Assembly: GCA_017433125.1 (NCBI GenBank)
Contig: JAFRHT010000078.1
Coordinates: 1 to 44,263 of the forward strand
Length of the DNA stretch: 44,263 nucleotides
Direction of reading: 5' to 3'
Origin: Solobacterium sp.
GTDB taxonomy: Bacteria; Bacillota_I; Bacilli_A; Erysipelotrichales; Erysipelotrichaceae
Shown: in pieces, positions 1-7,570 of the stretch
Layout: every line of letters starts with the position of its first letter
How positions within the stretch are numbered: position 1 is the stretch's first letter
Made by a program: the position numbers and the translations under genes
Notes under the pieces: generated by a model
What the model was told of the DNA's origin: nothing
Databases searched by the model: none
The model's input: only the letters and a program-made list of their open reading frames with translations

Positions 1-1
1 G

Positions 2-124
2 ATTATCATGGAAATCGTTGAACTGCCGGTCGGTACGGAACTGGAACTTCATGATGATGGAGAGGGCAAGTATTTTACCGATACAACAACCGGGGAACGG
101 CTCAGAAGACCCGGGCAGGAATAA
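2..124 (+). CDS. C-terminal end of an unidentified protein (partial)
   Basis: An open frame enters from the left edge and runs 40 codons to a TAA at 122-124. The visible tail is acidic and polar and ends in RRPGQE. No domain can be recognised from so little. A strong hairpin terminator follows eight bases after the stop, which supports this being the end of a real gene and transcription unit. An ATG lies at position 8, but there is no visible ribosome binding site to suggest that the protein starts there. Confidence 0.5.
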   Translation: MIMEIVELPVGTELELHDDGEGKYFTDTTTGERLRRPGQE

Positions 125-131
125 AAAGAAC

Positions 132-163
132 AGCACTGCGTAACACCAGCAGTGCTTTTTTTC
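132..163 (+). terminator. Rho-independent terminator
   Basis: An 8-bp perfect stem AGCACTGC/GCAGTGCT with a 9-base loop is followed by a run of seven T. It closes the gene entering from the left and isolates the metal-resistance operon. Confidence 0.85.
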
Positions 164-182
164 TGTGTATGCGGAAAGATGA

Positions 183-246
183 TTGACAGGCCCGGCAGGC
201 AGGTATATATTTGATTTGTACATATGAACAGATGTAAATATGTTCA
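183..246 (+). promoter_or_regulatory. Promoter and candidate ArsR/SmtB operator of the metal efflux operon
   Basis: A textbook sigma-A promoter is visible: TTGACA at 183-188, a 17-bp spacer and TATATT at 206-211, giving a start near 218. Directly over the predicted start lies an imperfect inverted repeat, TGAACA (225-230) and TGTTCA (241-246), the type of element bound by SmtB/CzrA repressors. Its position would let apo-repressor block initiation, with Zn, Cd or Co relieving it. The promoter is seen directly; the operator role is inferred from the repeat and the adjacent regulator. Confidence 0.75.
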
Positions 247-258
247 AGTGGAGAAGTG

Positions 259-612
259 ATGACTGAACTGACTGACAAAGAAAAAATGACCCGGATCCGG
301 AATGTGCTGCCGCCTGATGAGGAACTGTATGACCTGGCGGAAGTGTTCAAGGTCTTCGGTGACCAGACCCGGGTGAAGATCATGTATTCCATCCTGAGAG
401 GGGAGCTCTGTGTGGCGGAAATTTCTGATGTCCTTGAAATGACGCAGAGCGCGATCTCCCATCAGCTGCGGATTCTGAAAAACGCCAAACTGGTGAAGAG
501 CCGCCGGGATGGAAAGGTTATTTATTATAGTCTTGATGATGATCACGTTGCCCAGATCCTGCGGATCGGCACGGAACATCTTGAAGAACAGAATGAAAAA
601 GGAGAGGAATGA
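259..612 (+). CDS. ArsR/SmtB-family metal-sensing repressor
   Basis: A 117-residue winged-helix repressor predicted to control the operon it heads. The recognition helix region reads TQSAISHQLRILKN (about residues 62-75), typical of SmtB/CzrA. The C-terminal helix keeps all four ligands of the SmtB alpha-5 zinc site with exact spacing: D94, H96, H107 and E110. The alpha-3 region has only one cysteine (ELCVAE, C51), so a CadC-type thiolate site is unlikely. This points to Zn(II)/Co(II) sensing. The ATG at 259 is chosen over the GTG at 256 because GGAG at 250-253 is better spaced from it. The stop overlaps a possible upstream start of the next gene, so the three genes form one operon. Confidence 0.92.
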   Translation: MTELTDKEKMTRIRNVLPPDEELYDLAEVFKVFGDQTRVKIMYSILRGELCVAEISDVLEMTQSAISHQLRILKNAKLVKSRRDGKVIYYSLDDDHVAQILRIGTEHLEEQNEKGEE

Positions 613-614
613 TC

Positions 615-833
615 ATGAAGAAAACGTACGAAATCTATGTCGACTGCGCCAACTGCGCCCAGAAAATGGAAGACACAGCCAACAAGGTGGAGGGTGTCGC
701 CAAGGCCACTGTCAGTTTCATGACCCAGAAAATGAAGGTTGAATTTGCGGAAGGCGCGGATGCGCCGGCAGTCATGGAGGAAGTTCTGAAGGCTTGCCAG
801 AAGGTGGAGCCGGACTGCGAAATCAAGCTGTAA
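615..833 (+). CDS. Stand-alone heavy-metal-associated (HMA) domain protein
   Basis: A 72-residue single-domain protein with the ferredoxin-like HMA fold and a CANC metal-binding motif (CxxC) near residues 11-14. Such domains bind soft or divalent metals and hand them to a P-type ATPase. The next gene is a P1B ATPase that lacks its own HMA domain, so this is probably its detached metal-binding domain or chaperone. The ATG at 615 is preferred to the one at 609 because GGAGAGG (601-607) is at proper distance only from 615. It was called as a CopZ-like fold, but the regulator and ATPase argue for Zn/Cd rather than copper. Confidence 0.85.
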   Translation: MKKTYEIYVDCANCAQKMEDTANKVEGVAKATVSFMTQKMKVEFAEGADAPAVMEEVLKACQKVEPDCEIKL

Positions 834-860
834 ACAACAAATAGCGGGAGGCTGGCTGAT

Positions 861-2738
861 ATGACGAAAAGACAGAAAAATACATTGATGCGCATAATTG
901 TTTCGGCAGTTCTGCTGATCGGTGTCATTGTCCTGGAAAAAACGACCGCCTGGCCGGCCTGGACGTACCGGGTGCTTGTCCTGGTGCCGTATTTCATCAT
1001 CGGCCATGATGTTCTCAGAAAGGCTCTGCTGGGCATCAAAAACAGACAGGTATTCGACGAAAACTTCCTGATGGCAACAGCGACGGTCGGCGCGATGATT
1101 CTCGGGGAAACCACCGAGGGTGTTGCGGTCATGCTGTTCTATCAGATCGGCGAACTGTTCCAGCAGCTGGCTGTCGGACGATCCCGCCGCAGTATTTCCG
1201 CCCTCATGGATATCCGTCCGGACTATGCCAATATCGAACAGCCGGACGGGACCCTGGAACAGGTGGATCCGGACGATGTGGAAACCGGTACGCTCATTGT
1301 TGTGCAGCCGGGTGAGCGGATTCCGATTGACGGCGTGGTTGTGGAAGGAAACTCCAGCCTGAATACCGCGGCATTGACCGGGGAAAGCCTGCCCCGGGAA
1401 GTCATGCCGGGTGATGATGTCATCAGCGGCTGTGTGAACAACAACGGCCTGCTGAAAGTCAGAACGACCAAGCCGTTTGAAGAATCCACGGTTTCACGGA
1501 TCCTGGACCTGGTGGAAAACTCCAGCATGAAGAAGGCCAAGGCTGAAAACTTCATTGCCAAGTTCGCCCGTGTCTATACCCCGGCCGTGTGCGGCAGCGC
1601 CCTGGCCCTGGCGGTGATTCCGCCGCTGGTGCTCGGCCTGGCCGGACAGGGCTGGAACTTCGGCACCTGGGTCTTCCGGGCCCTGACCTTCCTGGTCATC
1701 AGCTGTCCGTGTGCCCTGGTTGTCAGTATTCCGCTGAGTTTCTTCGGCGGCATCGGCGGCGCTTCCCGCAACGGTATCCTTGTCAAGGGCTCGAACTACC
1801 TGGAAGCCCTGGCAGATGCCTCTGTGGTGGTCTTTGACAAGACCGGCACCCTGACCAAAGGAGTCTTTGAAGTGACGCAGACGGCCCCGGCGGCAGGGAT
1901 CACATCCGCTGAACTGCTCGAATGCGCGGCCCTGGCGGAAAGCTACAGTACCCATCCGGTGGCTAAGAGCCTGCGGCAGGCAGTTGACAGACAGCTGGAT
2001 CAGTCGCGGGTAGGCGCGGTGGAGGAAATTGCCGGACATGGTGTCAAAGCCGAGGTGGACGGACATGAAATCCTGGCCGGGAATGCCCGGCTCATGGACC
2101 GCTTCGGGGTGCGGTACATCCCGAATGAAGCAGCCGGCACGATTGTCTACGCCGCCCGTGACGGTCAGTTCCTCGGTTCGGTCACGATTAATGATGTACT
2201 GAAGGAAGACACAGTGGAAGCGCTTCGGCAGATGAAAGCGTGCGGCATCCGCAGAACCGTGATGCTTACGGGTGATGCCGAACAGGCAGCTGCGGCCGTT
2301 GCCGCCCAGACCGGTGTTGACGAATTTCATTCGGGACTGCTGCCGGCCGACAAGGTTGCCTGGATCGAAAAGATGCTGCAGGAGAAAACCGATAAGGAAG
2401 TGCTGTGTTTTGTCGGTGACGGCATCAATGACGCGCCGGTGCTTTCCCGGGCTGATGTCGGCATTGCCATGGGGGCGCTGGGTTCCGACGCGGCGATTGA
2501 AGCGGCGGATATCGTGCTGATGGACGATGACATTGCCAAGATCCCGAAGGCTGTCATGATTGCCAGAAAGTGCCTGCGGATTGTCCGCGAAAACGTCGTA
2601 TTTGCGATCGGTATCAAGCTGATCTGCCTGGTGCTGAGTGCCTTCGGATATGCCAATATGTGGTGGGCGGTCTTCGCGGATGTCGGCGTCATGGTGCTGG
2701 CTGTGCTGAATGCCACCCGGACTTTGGCCATGAAATAA
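861..2738 (+). CDS. cadA: Heavy-metal translocating P1B-type ATPase (Zn/Cd/Pb exporter)
   Basis: A 625-residue membrane pump that uses ATP to export divalent heavy metals. Visible motifs are TGES (173-176, actuator), the transmembrane CPC (282-284), the phosphorylated aspartate D326 in DKTGTLT, and GDGIND (519-524). K586 in the seventh and D607 in the eighth membrane helix match the lysine/aspartate pair typical of the ZntA/CadA (P1B-2) group, which supports Zn/Cd/Pb over copper. The protein starts directly with membrane helices and has no N-terminal HMA domain; that domain is encoded separately just upstream. A good ribosome site (CGGGAGG) precedes the ATG. It could equally be named zntA. 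Confidence 0.93.
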   Translation: MTKRQKNTLMRIIVSAVLLIGVIVLEKTTAWPAWTYRVLVLVPYFIIGHDVLRKALLGIKNRQVFDENFLMATATVGAMILGETTEGVAVMLFYQIGELFQQLAVGRSRRSISALMDIRPDYANIEQPDGTLEQVDPDDVETGTLIVVQPGERIPIDGVVVEGNSSLNTAALTGESLPREVMPGDDVISGCVNNNGLLKVRTTKPFEESTVSRILDLVENSSMKKAKAENFIAKFARVYTPAVCGSALALAVIPPLVLGLAGQGWNFGTWVFRALTFLVISCPCALVVSIPLSFFGGIGGASRNGILVKGSNYLEALADASVVVFDKTGTLTKGVFEVTQTAPAAGITSAELLECAALAESYSTHPVAKSLRQAVDRQLDQSRVGAVEEIAGHGVKAEVDGHEILAGNARLMDRFGVRYIPNEAAGTIVYAARDGQFLGSVTINDVLKEDTVEALRQMKACGIRRTVMLTGDAEQAAAAVAAQTGVDEFHSGLLPADKVAWIEKMLQEKTDKEVLCFVGDGINDAPVLSRADVGIAMGALGSDAAIEAADIVLMDDDIAKIPKAVMIARKCLRIVRENVVFAIGIKLICLVLSAFGYANMWWAVFADVGVMVLAVLNATRTLAMK

Positions 2739-2743
2739 TCAGT

Positions 2744-2767
2744 AACCGGACTGCGGTCCGGTTTTTC
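2744..2767 (+). terminator. Rho-independent terminator of the metal operon
   Basis: The stem AACCGGAC/GTCCGGTT with loop TGCG is followed by five T, six bases after the ATPase stop codon. Confidence 0.85.
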
Positions 2768-2819
2768 TGTTGTCCCGGCCGGTTTGTGTTATCCTAATAG
2801 CCGTAAGAGGATCAGAAAC

Positions 2820-4043
2820 ATGATAAAGATACTGCTGTGGGACATTGATGGGACGGTGCTGAATTTCTTGGAGGCAGAGAAAAATGCCATCCGCATGGGT
2901 TTTGCGGAGTTTTCCCTGGGAACCTGTACGGATGAGATGCTGCGGGTATACTCGGCCATCAATGAGAAGTACTGGCAGCGTCTGGAACGGGGTGAGATGA
3001 GCAAGCCGGAGATCCTGATCGGCCGTTTCCGGGAGTTCTTTTCGCGTTATCATCTGCCGGCAGACACAGCCGAAGAATTCAATCGCAGGTATCAGACCAA
3101 TCTCGGGGAAACGATCTGTTTCAATGACAATGCCTTTGAACTGATTACCGGGCTGAAAAACCGGGTGTTTGAATATGCTGTAACCAATGGCACGGAAGTC
3201 GCCCAGGAGAAGAAACTGCGCCGGTCCGGGCTGGACCGGGTGTTTGACGGGGTGTTCATTTCCGAACGGCTCGGGGCGGAGAAACCGTCCCGGGAGTTCT
3301 TCCGGCAGGTATTCGCCGCCATCGGAAACCCGGACCCGGATGAGGTGATGATCATCGGGGATTCTTTGACCAGTGACATGCCGGGCGGCCTGAACGCCGG
3401 CATCCGGACATGCTGGTATAATCCCGCACATCTGCCCCAGCCGGAAGGAATGATGCTGGATTATGTCATTGATGATCTGTCCGCTGTGCCGGGAATACTG
3501 GACAGGGAAGGCACCCCGGAACTGTGGGACGTCCTGGACAGTGAACACCGCCGGACCGGCCGGCGCTGCGTACGCGGGACAGAGATGGCCCCGGAAGATT
3601 ACCACCAGGTGGTGCATATCTGCATTTTCAATGAACAGGGGGAGATGCTGATCCAGCAGCGGACTGCTGCGAAGAAAGAATGGCCTTCCTGTTGGGATGT
3701 CTCGACCGGCGGCAGTGCCCTGGCCGGGGAAACCAGCCGTGAAGCCGCGGCCCGGGAACTGTACGAAGAGCTGGGCATACAGTATGATTTCAGCACTGCT
3801 GAGCCGGTCATGACCGTACACGACCGGAATATTTACGATGATTTCTTTGCCGTGGTGCTGCCGGTGAATCTGTCCGGGCTGCGGCTGCAGAAAGAAGAAG
3901 TCGCCCGGGTGCGCTGGGCTGATTATGACACCGTGCGGCAGATGATTGCGGCAGGGACGTTTATACCATACCGGCCGGGCTATCTGGAGGTCATGTTCGC
4001 CAGCCGCGGCACAACCGGGGCGATTGAGAGGTACAGAGGATGA
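2820..4043 (+). CDS. HAD-type nucleotidase fused to a Nudix hydrolase
   Basis: A two-domain protein of 407 residues. The N-terminal half is a HAD phosphatase of the YjjG/pyrimidine 5'-nucleotidase type: DIDGT (D8 and D10), motif II T122, motif III K155 and motif IV GDSLTSD around D181. The C-terminal part is a Nudix domain whose box is complete from G298 (G-x5-E304-x7-R312-E313-L-x-E316-E317-x-G319-I). The Nudix part resembles the isopentenyl-diphosphate-isomerase-like branch that acts on varied diphosphates. The fusion suggests one protein that hydrolyses non-canonical nucleoside di/triphosphates and then the monophosphate; that coupling is inferred. The ATG at 2820 is chosen, with AGAGG upstream, over a GTG 36 bases earlier. 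Its stop overlaps the next start as ATGA. Confidence 0.88.
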   Translation: MIKILLWDIDGTVLNFLEAEKNAIRMGFAEFSLGTCTDEMLRVYSAINEKYWQRLERGEMSKPEILIGRFREFFSRYHLPADTAEEFNRRYQTNLGETICFNDNAFELITGLKNRVFEYAVTNGTEVAQEKKLRRSGLDRVFDGVFISERLGAEKPSREFFRQVFAAIGNPDPDEVMIIGDSLTSDMPGGLNAGIRTCWYNPAHLPQPEGMMLDYVIDDLSAVPGILDREGTPELWDVLDSEHRRTGRRCVRGTEMAPEDYHQVVHICIFNEQGEMLIQQRTAAKKEWPSCWDVSTGGSALAGETSREAAARELYEELGIQYDFSTAEPVMTVHDRNIYDDFFAVVLPVNLSGLRLQKEEVARVRWADYDTVRQMIAAGTFIPYRPGYLEVMFASRGTTGAIERYRG

Positions 4044-4618
4044 AACCGGAAAAGATGCTGGAAATCCTGCAGACAGCAGGCAGACTGAAGACAGCCGTCA
4101 GACATTGCTGGACGGAAGAAAACCGCCGCGAAAGCGTGGCTGATCACAGCTGGCGGATTGCCCTGATGGCGATGCTGATGCGGGAGGAAGAGGAATTTGC
4201 CGGATATGATATGGACCGGGTGATCCGCATGTGCCTGATCCATGACCTGGGCGAAGCCTTCACCGGGGATATTCCGACATTTGAAAAGACCGACGGGGCC
4301 CGGGTAACGGAAGATGAACTGTACGCTTCCTGGGTGGCCTCGTTCCCGCTGCCGCAGCAGGAAAGCTGGCAAGCCCTGCTTGCCGAGATGAAGGAACAGC
4401 AGACACCTGAGGCAAAACTGTACAAGACCCTGGACCGGATCGAGGCGCTGATCTCGCACAACGAATCGGATCTGGATACGTGGCTGCCGCTGGAATATGA
4501 CCTGCAGTACACATACGGGAAAAAGGAGATGGATGAAATCCCGTATATGCGTGCGCTGCGGCAGGCCGTGGATGCGTGGACAACGGAAAAAATCAGTGAA
4601 AAAAAGGACAGCCGGTAA
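4040..4618 (+). CDS. HD-domain 5'-deoxynucleotidase (YfbR/HDDC2 family)
   Basis: A 192-residue HD-superfamily hydrolase. The metal and catalytic residues H36, H68, D69, E72 and D77 sit at almost the same positions as in E. coli YfbR, a 5'-deoxynucleotidase acting on dNMPs. The short IHDLGE motif and overall length fit the family. It overlaps the HAD-Nudix gene by four bases (ATGA), so both are probably translated together, forming a small nucleotide clean-up unit. Exact substrate cannot be read from sequence. Confidence 0.85.
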   Translation: MKPEKMLEILQTAGRLKTAVRHCWTEENRRESVADHSWRIALMAMLMREEEEFAGYDMDRVIRMCLIHDLGEAFTGDIPTFEKTDGARVTEDELYASWVASFPLPQQESWQALLAEMKEQQTPEAKLYKTLDRIEALISHNESDLDTWLPLEYDLQYTYGKKEMDEIPYMRALRQAVDAWTTEKISEKKDSR

Positions 4619-4636
4619 ACTGTCCGGGAAAAGAAA

Positions 4637-4662
4637 AAATGGATGGGTCAGCCCATCCATTT
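4637..4662. terminator. Bidirectional terminator between convergent genes
   Basis: An 11-bp stem (AAATGGATGGG/CCCATCCATTT) with loop TCAG is flanked by A-rich sequence on the left and T-rich on the right, so it can stop transcription from both sides. The plsY stop codon lies in its loop (4648-4650). Confidence 0.85.
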
Positions 4663-5253
4663 GATTTTGCTTTCGGTGCCGTTCATGACCCGCTTCAGGT
4701 TGCTGCGGTGCCGGTAGGTGACAAACAGCCACAGGGCCGTCAATGACAGTGAGATGCTCAGATCGCACTTCAGGGCATAGCTGGCAATGACGGCGGCCAG
4801 AACGGAAAGAATACTGGCAACCGATACCATTTTGAACAGGTAGAGGATAACGAAGAAGCACAGGATCGGGAACAGGAACTGCCAGAACCAGTGCCCGGTC
4901 ATCAATGATACAATGCCCAGTAAATAGCCGTAAGTCGTGGCCACGGCCTTGCCGCCGTGAAACTGGGCAAAGACCGGGAAACAATGACCGACACAGCAGG
5001 CCAGACCGGCATAGATGACCGCTTCCGGGGCCAGCCGGGAAGCAATCAGCATGCTCAGGAAGGCCTTCAGGGCATCCAGAACGGTAACGATGACAGCGGC
5101 TGGCTTGCCCAGCACCCGGCCGGCATTGGTGGCACCAAGGTTGCCGGAGCCTTCCTTCCGGATATCTTTATGATAAAAAATTTCACCGATAACCAGTGCC
5201 CACGGCACAGATCCGAAGAGATAACTGATGACGATGGCAAGCAGAGTATTCAT
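4648..5253 (-). CDS. plsY: Glycerol-3-phosphate acyltransferase PlsY
   Basis: A 201-residue integral membrane enzyme that acylates glycerol-3-phosphate using acyl-phosphate, the first step of phospholipid synthesis in Gram-positive bacteria. The three family motifs are visible: SGNLGATNAGR near residues 36-46, the GHCFPVF..GGKAVAT block near 90-110, and a C-terminal R-H-R region. Several hydrophobic segments fit the five-helix topology. The ATG at 5253 has GAGGTGAGG upstream on the minus strand. It is convergent with the HD gene and appears monocistronic. Confidence 0.95.
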   Translation of the reverse strand: MNTLLAIVISYLFGSVPWALVIGEIFYHKDIRKEGSGNLGATNAGRVLGKPAAVIVTVLDALKAFLSMLIASRLAPEAVIYAGLACCVGHCFPVFAQFHGGKAVATTYGYLLGIVSLMTGHWFWQFLFPILCFFVILYLFKMVSVASILSVLAAVIASYALKCDLSISLSLTALWLFVTYRHRSNLKRVMNGTESKIKWMG

Positions 5254-5324
5254 AGCGCCTCACCTCAGGGTTTATTCTACCATAATGCAGGGTTTTTGGA
5301 GATTGCCGTGAATAATATCATTGT

Positions 5325-5606
5325 ATGGGTATTCTCTTTCTGAATATGCTGAGCGGGGCCAGTCTTGGCAGTTTTGCCTGCTGTATGATCATCCGGCTGA
5401 AGGCTCACCGCCCGGTGTGGGGGCGGAGTGTCTGTGAGCACTGCGGGCAGGTGCTGAAACCGGCAGATCTGATCCCGGTCATCAGCTACATCCGCGCCCG
5501 CGGCCGCTGCCGTTACTGCGGCTGCCGCATCAGTCCGGAAACAATGGTATTCGAAGGGATCGGGGCGCTGGCGGGCCTGCTTTTTACAGTGAGCAGAGGG
5601 TGGTAA
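5325..5606 (+). CDS. Orphan N-terminal domain of a type IV prepilin peptidase (truncated)
   Basis: A 93-residue product matching the cysteine-rich N-terminal domain of PilD/ComC prepilin peptidases: a membrane segment with GSFACCMIIRL, then CEHC and CRYC pairs (the zinc tetracysteine), the intervening DLIPVISY, and ISPETMVFEGIGALAGLL. The A24 aspartyl-protease domain that should follow is absent; a stop occurs at 5604-5606 and parE starts 38 bases later. No convincing ribosome binding site precedes the ATG, and an in-frame TAA lies just upstream. It is probably a decayed gene, though a free-standing regulatory or methylase-domain remnant cannot be excluded. Confidence 0.7.
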   Translation: MGILFLNMLSGASLGSFACCMIIRLKAHRPVWGRSVCEHCGQVLKPADLIPVISYIRARGRCRYCGCRISPETMVFEGIGALAGLLFTVSRGW

Positions 5607-5610
5607 TTTT

Positions 5611-5619
5611 TGGTATAAT
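5611..5619 (+). promoter_or_regulatory. Extended -10 promoter of the parE operon
   Basis: TGGTATAAT at 5611-5619 is an extended -10 element (TGn plus TATAAT) 26 bases before the parE ATG. No good -35 is visible at 16-18 bp, which is common when the TGn element is present. Confidence 0.6.
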
Positions 5620-5644
5620 ATTGCCGGTTAACAAGGAGATTTGA

Positions 5645-7570
5645 ATGACAGAAACACAGCGCTATGATGACAGCAGTATTCAGATTCTGAAAGGCCTGGA
5701 ATCTGTCCGCAAACGTCCGGGCATGTATATCGGTTCGACGGACAGCCGCGGCCTTCATCATCTGATCTGGGAAATCGTGGACAATTCCATTGACGAAGCA
5801 ATCAACGGGTACGGCAGAAAAATCAGCATTACCCTGGAAGAAGACGGATCCTGCACGGTACAGGATGACGGCCGCGGCATGCCGACAGGCATGCATGAAA
5901 GCGGCGTGAATACCCTGCAGGTTATTTTTACGGTTCTGCATGCCGGCGGCAAGTTTACAAGTGAAGGCGGATACAAGACGGCGGGCGGCCTGCACGGGGT
6001 CGGCGCGTCGGTGGTCAACGCCCTGAGTGAGTGGCTGGAAGTTGAGGTGGCCCATGACGGCCGGCTGGTGCGCATGCGTTTTGAGCACGGTGATCAGAAG
6101 ATCGGCAAGCTGGAAGATCTCGGCCGGACAAACCGGACCGGGTCCACAGTCCGCTTCAAGCCGGACCCGGCGATTTTCACGACCGTGGATTTCAAGTTTG
6201 ATACGGTCTGTGAACGGGCCCGGGAAAAAGCTTTCCTGCTCAGCGGCATTGCCATGACCGTGACGGATAAAAGAAGCCGGCGGACCGCCAGTGAAACATA
6301 CTGCTATGATGACGGCCTGACGGCATACCTGAACTATCTGACAGAGGACAGGACCCCGATGATGAACCCGGTCAAACTGAGCGGGGAATCACAGGGCATC
6401 AGGATCGAATGTGCCTTCCAGTATACCGATGACTACCAGGAGAACACGTACAGTTTTGTCAACCTGGTGCGCACCATCGACGGCGGTACGCACGAGGTCG
6501 GATACAAGTCGGCCTTTACCAAGGCTGTCAACGACTACGCCAGAACGCATGGCCTGCTGAAGGAGAAGGACAAGAATCTTGAAGGCGGGGATGTGCGGGA
6601 AGGGCTCACATCGATTCTTTCCGTGTCTGTCCCGGAAGAGATCCTGCAGTTTGAGGGCCAGACCAAAGGCAAGCTTGGCACCCCGCAGGCCAAATCGGCA
6701 GTTGATGCCGTGGTGGCGGACAAGCTGGCTTACTGGCTGGAGGAAAACGGCGAGCAGAGTGTCCGGCTGATCCGCAAGATGATGAAGGCGGCCATGGCCC
6801 GGGAAGCAGCCCGGAGGGCCCGTGATGATGCCCGCAAGGGAAAGAAAACGACCCGGAATGAAAAGATTCTTTCCGGCAAGCTGGCCCCGGCCCAGACCAG
6901 GGATGCGGCGCACAAGGAACTGTTCCTGGTCGAGGGTGATTCGGCCGGCGGCAGTGCCAAGCAGGGTCGGGATTCCCGTTACCAGGCCATTCTGCCGCTG
7001 CGGGGCAAGGTGCTGAATACGGAGAAGTGCACCATGGGCGAGATTGAGAAGAATCTCGAACTGAACACCCTGATTCATGCGATTGATGCCGGGGTGGGTC
7101 CGAGTTTTGACTATCAGGCTTCCAATTACAGCAAGATCATCATCATGACCGATGCGGATGATGACGGTTCGCATATCCAGATCCTGCTGCTGACGTTCTT
7201 CTACCGCTACATGCGGCCGCTGCTGGAACAGGGCATGGTCTACATTGCGCTGCCGCCGCTGTACAAGGTGACAAAGGGCAAGCAGACGCAGTACTGCTAC
7301 ACCGATGATGAACTCGATGCGGTCCGCAAAAAACTGGGCCGGATCGAAGTGCAGCGTTACAAAGGCCTTGGTGAGATGAATGCCACCCAGCTGTGGGAGA
7401 CAACCATGGACCCGGCTACCCGGACCCTGATCAGAGTCGGCATCCAGGATGAAATGCTGGCTGATAAGCGGGTATCGGTGCTGATGGGCGACAAGGCCGA
7501 CCGGCGCCGCAAGTGGATCGAAGACAATATCTCCTTCACACTGGAGGATGATTTCAAGGTGGACGCATAA
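5645..7570 (+). CDS. parE: DNA topoisomerase IV subunit B (ParE)
   Basis: A 641-residue ATPase subunit of topoisomerase IV, which separates sister chromosomes and relaxes supercoils. GHKL ATP-site motifs are present: EIVDNSIDEA, DDGRGMP and the YKTAGGLHGVGASVVNAL segment, whose TAGG and GASV wording favours ParE over GyrB. The Toprim domain follows with LVEGDSAGGSA and TDADDDGSHI. Length is normal for Bacillota ParE. Its TAA shares one base with the parC ATG, the standard parE-parC arrangement. AAGGAG precedes the start. Confidence 0.94.
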   Translation: MTETQRYDDSSIQILKGLESVRKRPGMYIGSTDSRGLHHLIWEIVDNSIDEAINGYGRKISITLEEDGSCTVQDDGRGMPTGMHESGVNTLQVIFTVLHAGGKFTSEGGYKTAGGLHGVGASVVNALSEWLEVEVAHDGRLVRMRFEHGDQKIGKLEDLGRTNRTGSTVRFKPDPAIFTTVDFKFDTVCERAREKAFLLSGIAMTVTDKRSRRTASETYCYDDGLTAYLNYLTEDRTPMMNPVKLSGESQGIRIECAFQYTDDYQENTYSFVNLVRTIDGGTHEVGYKSAFTKAVNDYARTHGLLKEKDKNLEGGDVREGLTSILSVSVPEEILQFEGQTKGKLGTPQAKSAVDAVVADKLAYWLEENGEQSVRLIRKMMKAAMAREAARRARDDARKGKKTTRNEKILSGKLAPAQTRDAAHKELFLVEGDSAGGSAKQGRDSRYQAILPLRGKVLNTEKCTMGEIEKNLELNTLIHAIDAGVGPSFDYQASNYSKIIIMTDADDDGSHIQILLLTFFYRYMRPLLEQGMVYIALPPLYKVTKGKQTQYCYTDDELDAVRKKLGRIEVQRYKGLGEMNATQLWETTMDPATRTLIRVGIQDEMLADKRVSVLMGDKADRRRKWIEDNISFTLEDDFKVDA

